From Deltaproteobacteria bacterium (GTDB lineage Bacteria > Desulfobacterota > G020345765), in NCBI GenBank assembly GCA_030616835.1, contig JAUWWP010000178.1, positions 1 to 6,218 on the forward strand: a stretch of DNA of 6,218 bases, given 5' to 3'. Positions 4,001 through 6,218 of this stretch are shown here, in pieces. The notes beneath the pieces are model-generated. The model was not told the origin of the DNA and made no database searches. It was given only the letters and a program-made list of their open reading frames with translations. How positions within the stretch are numbered: the stretch's first letter is position 1; every line of letters starts with the position of its first letter. Both the position numbers and the translations under genes were made by a program.

Positions 4001-6218
4001 GAGCCGGTAAAAGTTACTGCTGACTTAGAGATTCTGGTTTATTGCGATGACCCATATTCTGGACCACCGGGTAATACTTACCTTGATCAAGCCTTACAAT
4101 CACTAGGTTATGCCTATACTGCTATTTATAATGATCCTAATGGCTTTGGTTCTACTTTAATTGGAGGCGGACCCTGGGACTTAGTGATCGTGGACCACAA
4201 TAATTATTACGCCTTAGGAAATTGGTGGAATGAGATAGAAGATTATGTTCTCAGCGATGGTCGGGTTATCATTACCACCTTTGATATTGATGGTTCCCAC
4301 AGCGAGACAACAACCTTATGGAGCACCTTGGGTGTGAGCTGGGCCAGCGATATGTCTTCGCCCCAGAGTATCTACCGGTGGGATCCATCACACCCGATCT
4401 TTAATGATCCGGAGTCAGTTCCTGATCTCACCTCCTATTTCGATGGATTTCTTGACGATGGTGACCGAATTAATGCCTTGCCCGGCGCAGAGGCAGTAGC
4501 TGGCTTTACTAGTGATTCAACTCCTAATAATGCTTCGATTGTTATTAGTGGTGATAACAATTCGCTGGTTAACAGTTTCCCTCTCTGTGAATACATTGGC
4601 GATCTTGATTCTGATGGGAAGCCTGATGCCGTAGAGCTATGGGAAAATGAGATTAGTTTCGTTATAAGTGGGGGCCTGGATATTCCCTGGCTTTCTGAAG
4701 ACCCAACTGAAGGCATCGTTTTCCCTCAAACCAGTGAGGAGATTATAGTTACTTTTGATGCCGGAGACCTGACTCCGGGAACCTATGAGGCCAATTTAGT
4801 TATCAATAATGATGACCCGGATGAAAATCCGGTGACCGTCCCGGTTACCCTGACCGTTATCCCCGGCCCTAATATTGTCTATGAGAGCCACATCATTGAC
4901 GATGATTCCCTTGGGGAAAGCTTTGGTGATGGTGATGGCCTGATTGAACCCCTGGAGCAGGTGGAGCTCCCGGTTACCCTGTTCAATAAGGGCAGCGCCG
5001 ATGGCTTTGGGATTAGCGCCACCCTTTCTACCACCGATCCCTTTGTTTTTATTATTGATAACAACGAAGATTTTGGTGATATCCCGGCCGGAGCCACCGG
5101 CACCAGCCTTGATGACTTCGATATCACCGTCCACCCCCTGGCCCCGGATGGGCATCTCGCCGTCCTCACCCTGACGATTACTGATTCCGGAGGAATAACC
5201 TGGGTGGTCTTCTTCGAGATTGCCATTACCAATAGAAGCTCGATCTCCGGGCAGGTAACCGACTTGGCTACCGGTGTCCCGGTCACCAACGTTACGGTGA
5301 ATTACAGCGGGCCCGATTCCGGGTCGGTGGGTGTTGATGGGGGTGGAGGCTATTTAATCGATAATCTAACCTCAGGAACTTATTCTCTTTATGCCTCCTC
5401 CCCCGATTATGTGGATTCGGCTCCGCAAGAAGTAACCCTTCCTCCCAGTGCCAGCGGAATTGACTTCTTTTTAGCCGCCCCGGAGATTGAGGTTACTCCT
5501 CCGGCCATGGCCGCCACTGTCCCTGAAGGAACCACCCTTGATCAAATAATGACCATCGCCAACCTGGGCAGTATGGATCTGAGCTTTGATATTACCGAGC
5601 AGGGCAGTTTAATCCCAGTAGTTGTTTTCAGTGACGATATGGAAAGTGGGATAAATGGCTGGAGCCATGGGGGAACGATGGATCAATGGGCATTGGGGTT
5701 TCCTTTTTCTGGTCCTTGGGCTCCTCATTCAGGAGCCAACTGCTGGGCAACCAATCTTTTCGGTTTTTATTTAGACTTTTCCGATAACTGGCTCAAATCC
5801 CCCTGGATCGACCTCACTGGATTGGACACTGCCACCCTGACTTTCTGGCATTATTATGACATTGAATTCTTTTTTGATGATGGTGTGTTTGAAATCTCTA
5901 CCAATGGAACTACCTGGACTCCTTTAGCTTACTATGATGGCTGGTCTTTTTGGACTCAGGAGAGCTTTGACCTTACCTCGTATGTGGGTAACAGTATACA
6001 GATTCGTTTCCATTTTATCACCGATTTGTCCGTAACCTACGACGGTTGGTACATTGATGATGTGGTGGTCATGGGAACGGTCTCTGATGTCCCCTGGCTG
6101 AGTGAGTCCCCCGCTACCGGAACCGTAGCTCCCGTTGATTCAGTGGAGATTACAATAACCTACAACTCAGGTACCCTTTCTCCAGGTACTTACACCGCCA
6201 CACTGAAGATAGACAATA
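1043..6218 (+). CDS. Giant secreted KP-43-like subtilisin (S8 family) with multidomain beta-sandwich tail, 3' end outside window
   Basis: This open frame of at least 1725 codons has no stop before the window ends. It encodes an exported serine endopeptidase. The start has an AAGGAGG site and a signal peptide (MRKIFTCGLLFSFIAGF, cleavage near residues 22-25). Residues 64-130 and 145-215 are two similar propeptide-like units. The mature enzyme probably begins near Asn218 (NDSAR; KP-43 starts with a similar NDVAR). The catalytic domain is about 235-558, with Asp251 (VGTGDSGVD), His297 (SHGTHTAG), oxyanion Asn399 (SAGNEG) and Ser480 (SGTSMSCPATAG), so it should be active. Stretches such as SWGAPVGGAYTTDS, VGATEN and GQGWGRILLDD match the KP-43 group. 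Then follow a jelly roll (561-684, with NDLNLVVTGPSG), a spacer (690-802), an FN3-like domain (804-898), a split Ig-like module (899-941 plus 1213-1274) around an amidotransferase-like insert, an Ig-like domain with GDGDGLIEPLEQVEL (1277-1396), a carboxypeptidase-regulatory-like domain (1399-1479) and a second split module (1480-1521 plus 1682 onward) around a MAM-like jelly roll. Substrate and anchoring are unknown because the C terminus is missing. Confidence 0.95.
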   Translation, partial: MRKIFTCGLLFSFIAGFISPSAGEKPLAKDNFIRLRTVQFDPQQEKPSLPEGLQMAESEIKKEGFYLLQFKAPVRNNWKEKVKGLEVKFFSYIPENAFIVRMTPEVKLQVEKLPEVRWVGIYHPAYKVQPELLEGKFRSEKEDKIKLTIQVFADEDYQAVAQKAQGLGFNLLEATDGVYHEFLRLEIITSGLREKLKSLANIPEVEWIEEYVPPVFHNDSARWVIQSYITGSTPLWDRGLTGSGQIVGTGDSGVDVDSCFFYDSGEGIPGEILNPNQRKIIVYHDLAGDGGYDQCSHGTHTAGTIAGDNSVNPGAYDLNDGMAFEAKLAIQDVGGFGCSLVGIPGDLNIYFQQSYDDGARIHSNSWGAPVGGAYTTDSQNCDEFMWAHKDFLILFSAGNEGAFGIGSPATAKDLVSVGATENAHPGYDPENVANFSSQGPTNDGRYKPTIGAPGHYLNSANGDYNISTFNCDYQQMSGTSMSCPATAGTAALIRQYFMEGYYPSGSPDPGDAFTPSAALINAILANSGKNMTGAYTGGPIPGTGQGWGRILLDDTLFFPGDTRGLVVVDETPGLNTGQSAVYTYYVDGNNPLEINLVWTDYASIPSALINLVNDLNLVVTGPSGTFLGNNYSGGESAPGGSADYLNVVENVQINSPLAGSYTITVSAFNIPQGPQPYALVVTGAAACSSQGIVRFDAEKYNGSATVNITLADCDLNLDPGVIDSATVGMTSNTEPTPEIVTVEETDLSSGVFAGFISLSIGTPTPDGILQVSDGDLITVTYNDADDGTGSPAVVTDTALVDASPPVITNVDAHPDASGAFATITWDTDEESDSVVYYGLTPLLGQSESVSLLSSTHSVILTGLIPMITYYFDVESTDSVGNTTRDDNGGAHYQFGTTPPEIDVSPMSLNAAIPEGTQIDQILTISNLGVDADLSFDIKEEGVSTLTISASELGKLTYLTPITPVSEDSNASEVSISEEPFKTSYRFEPVKVTADLEILVYCDDPYSGPPGNTYLDQALQSLGYAYTAIYNDPNGFGSTLIGGGPWDLVIVDHNNYYALGNWWNEIEDYVLSDGRVIITTFDIDGSHSETTTLWSTLGVSWASDMSSPQSIYRWDPSHPIFNDPESVPDLTSYFDGFLDDGDRINALPGAEAVAGFTSDSTPNNASIVISGDNNSLVNSFPLCEYIGDLDSDGKPDAVELWENEISFVISGGLDIPWLSEDPTEGIVFPQTSEEIIVTFDAGDLTPGTYEANLVINNDDPDENPVTVPVTLTVIPGPNIVYESHIIDDDSLGESFGDGDGLIEPLEQVELPVTLFNKGSADGFGISATLSTTDPFVFIIDNNEDFGDIPAGATGTSLDDFDITVHPLAPDGHLAVLTLTITDSGGITWVVFFEIAITNRSSISGQVTDLATGVPVTNVTVNYSGPDSGSVGVDGGGGYLIDNLTSGTYSLYASSPDYVDSAPQEVTLPPSASGIDFFLAAPEIEVTPPAMAATVPEGTTLDQIMTIANLGSMDLSFDITEQGSLIPVVVFSDDMESGINGWSHGGTMDQWALGFPFSGPWAPHSGANCWATNLFGFYLDFSDNWLKSPWIDLTGLDTATLTFWHYYDIEFFFDDGVFEISTNGTTWTPLAYYDGWSFWTQESFDLTSYVGNSIQIRFHFITDLSVTYDGWYIDDVVVMGTVSDVPWLSESPATGTVAPVDSVEITITYNSGTLSPGTYTATLKIDN
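1232..1687 (+). other. Tandem propeptide-like units within the protease
   Basis: Residues 64-130 and 145-215 each look like a small alpha/beta unit. Each ends in a matching hydrophobic strand, LPEVRWVGIYHPAYKV in the first and IPEVEWIEEYVPPVF in the second. Single I9-type propeptides of subtilases assist folding and inhibit the enzyme until they are removed. Here the unit seems to be present twice before the predicted mature start at about residue 218. The similarity is clear at the ends of the units and weaker in their first halves. Confidence 0.6.
1745..2716 (+). other. S8 peptidase catalytic domain of the protease
   Basis: Residues 235-558 hold the Asp-His-Ser order of subtilases: Asp251, His297 and Ser480, with Asn399 for the oxyanion hole. 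The spacing and the intervening motifs (SNSWGAPVGG, ATAKDLVSVGATEN, FSSQGPT) follow the KP-43-type oxidatively stable alkaline proteases. No catalytic residue is missing, and the frame is uninterrupted. Confidence 0.93.
2723..3091 (+). other. KP-43-type jelly-roll domain of the protease
   Basis: Residues 561-683 form the beta-barrel that follows the catalytic domain in KP-43-like subtilases. Markers are LEINLVWTDY, the acidic LVNDLNLVVTGPSGTF strand-turn, VVENVQINSPLAGSYTITV and a final PQPYALVVTG. In relatives this domain packs against the catalytic domain and helps stability. Confidence 0.82.
3452..3736 (+). other. Fibronectin type III-like domain of the protease
   Basis: Residues 804-898 carry the pattern of purple-acid-phosphatase-like FN3 domains in bacterial secreted proteins: PPVITNV, ATITWDTDEESDSVVYYG, SVILTGLIPMITYYFDVEST and DSVGNTT. 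It probably acts as a spacer or binding unit. The preceding segment (690-802, with DGDLITVTYNDADDGTGSP) is a common companion beta-sandwich with no assigned function. Confidence 0.75.
3737..3865 (+). repeat. Split Ig-like module, copy 1, N-terminal half
   Basis: Residues 899-941 begin PEIDVSP and end LSFDIKEEG. They match residues 1480-1521 (PEIEVTP to LSFDITEQG) at 26 of 42 aligned positions by hand. In ordinary tandem modules of this kind, the half is followed within a short linker by the PWLSVSP-type strand. Here that strand (DIPWLSEDP) appears 271 residues later. Confidence 0.82.
3866..4678 (+). other. Amidotransferase-like domain inserted in split module 1
   Basis: Residues 942-1212 separate the two halves of module 1. 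After a Ser/Thr/Glu-rich linker (942-994), residues 995 to about 1180 look like an alternating alpha/beta domain: LEILVYCDDPYSG, YLDQALQSLGYAYTAIY, WDLVIVDHNNYYA, IEDYVLSDGRVIITTFDIDG. This resembles the glutamine-amidotransferase-like (ThuA/DUF4350-type) fold found in secreted bacterial proteins. I see no Cys-His-Glu amidotransferase triad, so it is probably not a glutaminase. An acidic loop, DLDSDGKPDAVE (1187-1198), of EF-hand/thrombospondin-3 type follows. Sampled 60-base lines here are 33-37% G+C, against 55-63% in sampled lines on either side. Confidence 0.6.
4679..4864 (+). repeat. Split Ig-like module, copy 1, C-terminal half
   Basis: Residues 1213-1274 run from DIPWLSEDPTEG through LTPGTYEANLVINNDDP to VPVTLTVIP. 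They complete the Ig-like pattern begun at 899-941. They match the second copy (residues 1682-1725) at 24 of 44 positions by hand. Confidence 0.82.
4871..5233 (+). other. Ig-like domain with acidic loop in the protease
   Basis: Residues 1277-1397 show DDDSLGESFGDGDGLIEPLE followed by QVELPVTLFNKGSADGFG and later LAPDGHLAVLTLTITDSGG. This is the common pattern in which an acidic NGDG-EPGE-like loop, probably calcium-binding, leads into a beta-sandwich. It is frequent in large secreted peptidases, including gingipain-like ones. Its role here is likely structural. Confidence 0.65.
5237..5479 (+). other. Carboxypeptidase-regulatory-like domain in the protease
   Basis: Residues 1399-1479 follow the pattern of this small transthyretin-like beta fold: SISGQVTDLATGVPVTNVTV, then GGGGYLIDNLTSGTYSLYAS and a closing strand ending FFLAAPEI. 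Such domains are common spacers in secreted bacterial proteins. Confidence 0.8.
5480..5605 (+). repeat. Split Ig-like module, copy 2, N-terminal half
   Basis: Residues 1480-1521 (PEIEVTP to LSFDITEQG) repeat residues 899-941 with a one-residue gap. The shared core includes PEGT, DQI, TI, NLG and DLSFDI. Confidence 0.82.
5606..6085 (+). other. MAM/choice-of-anchor-J-like jelly roll inserted in split module 2
   Basis: Residues 1522-1681 sit at the same point in module 2 as the amidotransferase-like insert in module 1. Markers of the jelly roll are FSDDMESGINGWSHGG near the start, WLKSPWIDLTGLDTATLTFW, then VFEISTNGTTWTPL, SFDLTSYVGNSIQIRFHF and YDGWYIDDVVVMG at the end. This fold binds ligands or mediates contacts in many secreted proteins; the ligand here is unknown. 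Several 60-base lines in it are 42-50% G+C, lower than the domains before it. Confidence 0.72.
6086..6218 (+). repeat. Split Ig-like module, copy 2, C-terminal half (cut by window end)
   Basis: Residues 1682-1725 (DVPWLSESPATGTV to SPGTYTATLKIDN) repeat the start of residues 1213-1274. The module is open at the window edge, so more tail domains or a cell-surface sorting signal may follow. Confidence 0.8.

Noticed and set aside
4796..5289. Two overlapping - strand frames and one + strand frame in the protease tail
   Set aside because: These are low-complexity shadows of a gene rich in GAT/ACC codons, with no start signals or family motifs.
1..6218. CRISPR array, tRNA, rRNA, insertion sequence or prophage genes
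   Set aside because: No spaced direct repeats, cloverleaf, rRNA segment, transposase or phage motif was seen on either strand.

Overview
The window (6218 bases, about half G+C by eye) looks like a piece of a chromosome from an uncultured, probably free-living bacterium. It carries a housekeeping amino-acid gene, a stand-alone two-component receiver, and one very long gene for a secreted, multidomain protease. Many candidate phyla and sediment or groundwater bacteria encode large proteins of this style. Two copies of the widespread intergenic repeat with core CCTGAGC(C/T)TGTCGAAGG fit that picture but do not fix a phylum. All three genes are on the + strand.

Layout. Bases 3-215 are the last 70 codons of a branched-chain aminotransferase (ilvE). 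Bases 216-551 are non-coding, with one repeat copy and no convincing gene. Bases 552-938 encode a 128-residue receiver-only response regulator with all phosphorylation residues. Bases 939-1042 hold the second repeat copy and a strong stem-loop followed by seven T. This looks like an intrinsic terminator but ends only 9 bases before the next gene's ribosome binding site. From 1043 to the window edge, a single open frame of at least 1725 codons encodes a secreted subtilisin-like protease of the KP-43 type. It continues beyond the window.

The protease is the main content. In order it has: a signal peptide; two similar propeptide-like units; an S8 catalytic domain with intact Asp251/His297/Asn399/Ser480; a jelly-roll domain of the KP-43 type; a beta-sandwich spacer; a fibronectin III-like domain; a first split Ig-like module; an Ig-like domain with an Asp/Gly-rich acidic loop; a carboxypeptidase-regulatory-like domain; and a second split Ig-like module. 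Each split module is interrupted at the same point by a different domain. In copy 1 it is a glutamine-amidotransferase-like (ThuA/DUF4350-style) domain of about 270 residues including linkers. In copy 2 it is a MAM/choice-of-anchor-J-like jelly roll of about 160 residues. The inserts are more A+T-rich than their surroundings. This same-site nesting of unrelated domains is the most interesting signal in the window.

How the genes relate. ilvE is functionally separate from the rest. The receiver and the protease are adjacent and on the same strand, and no clear promoter lies between the hairpin and the protease. The hairpin may therefore sit in the protease leader and act as an attenuator, or it may end the receiver transcript while a promoter upstream of or within it serves the protease. 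The sequence alone does not decide.
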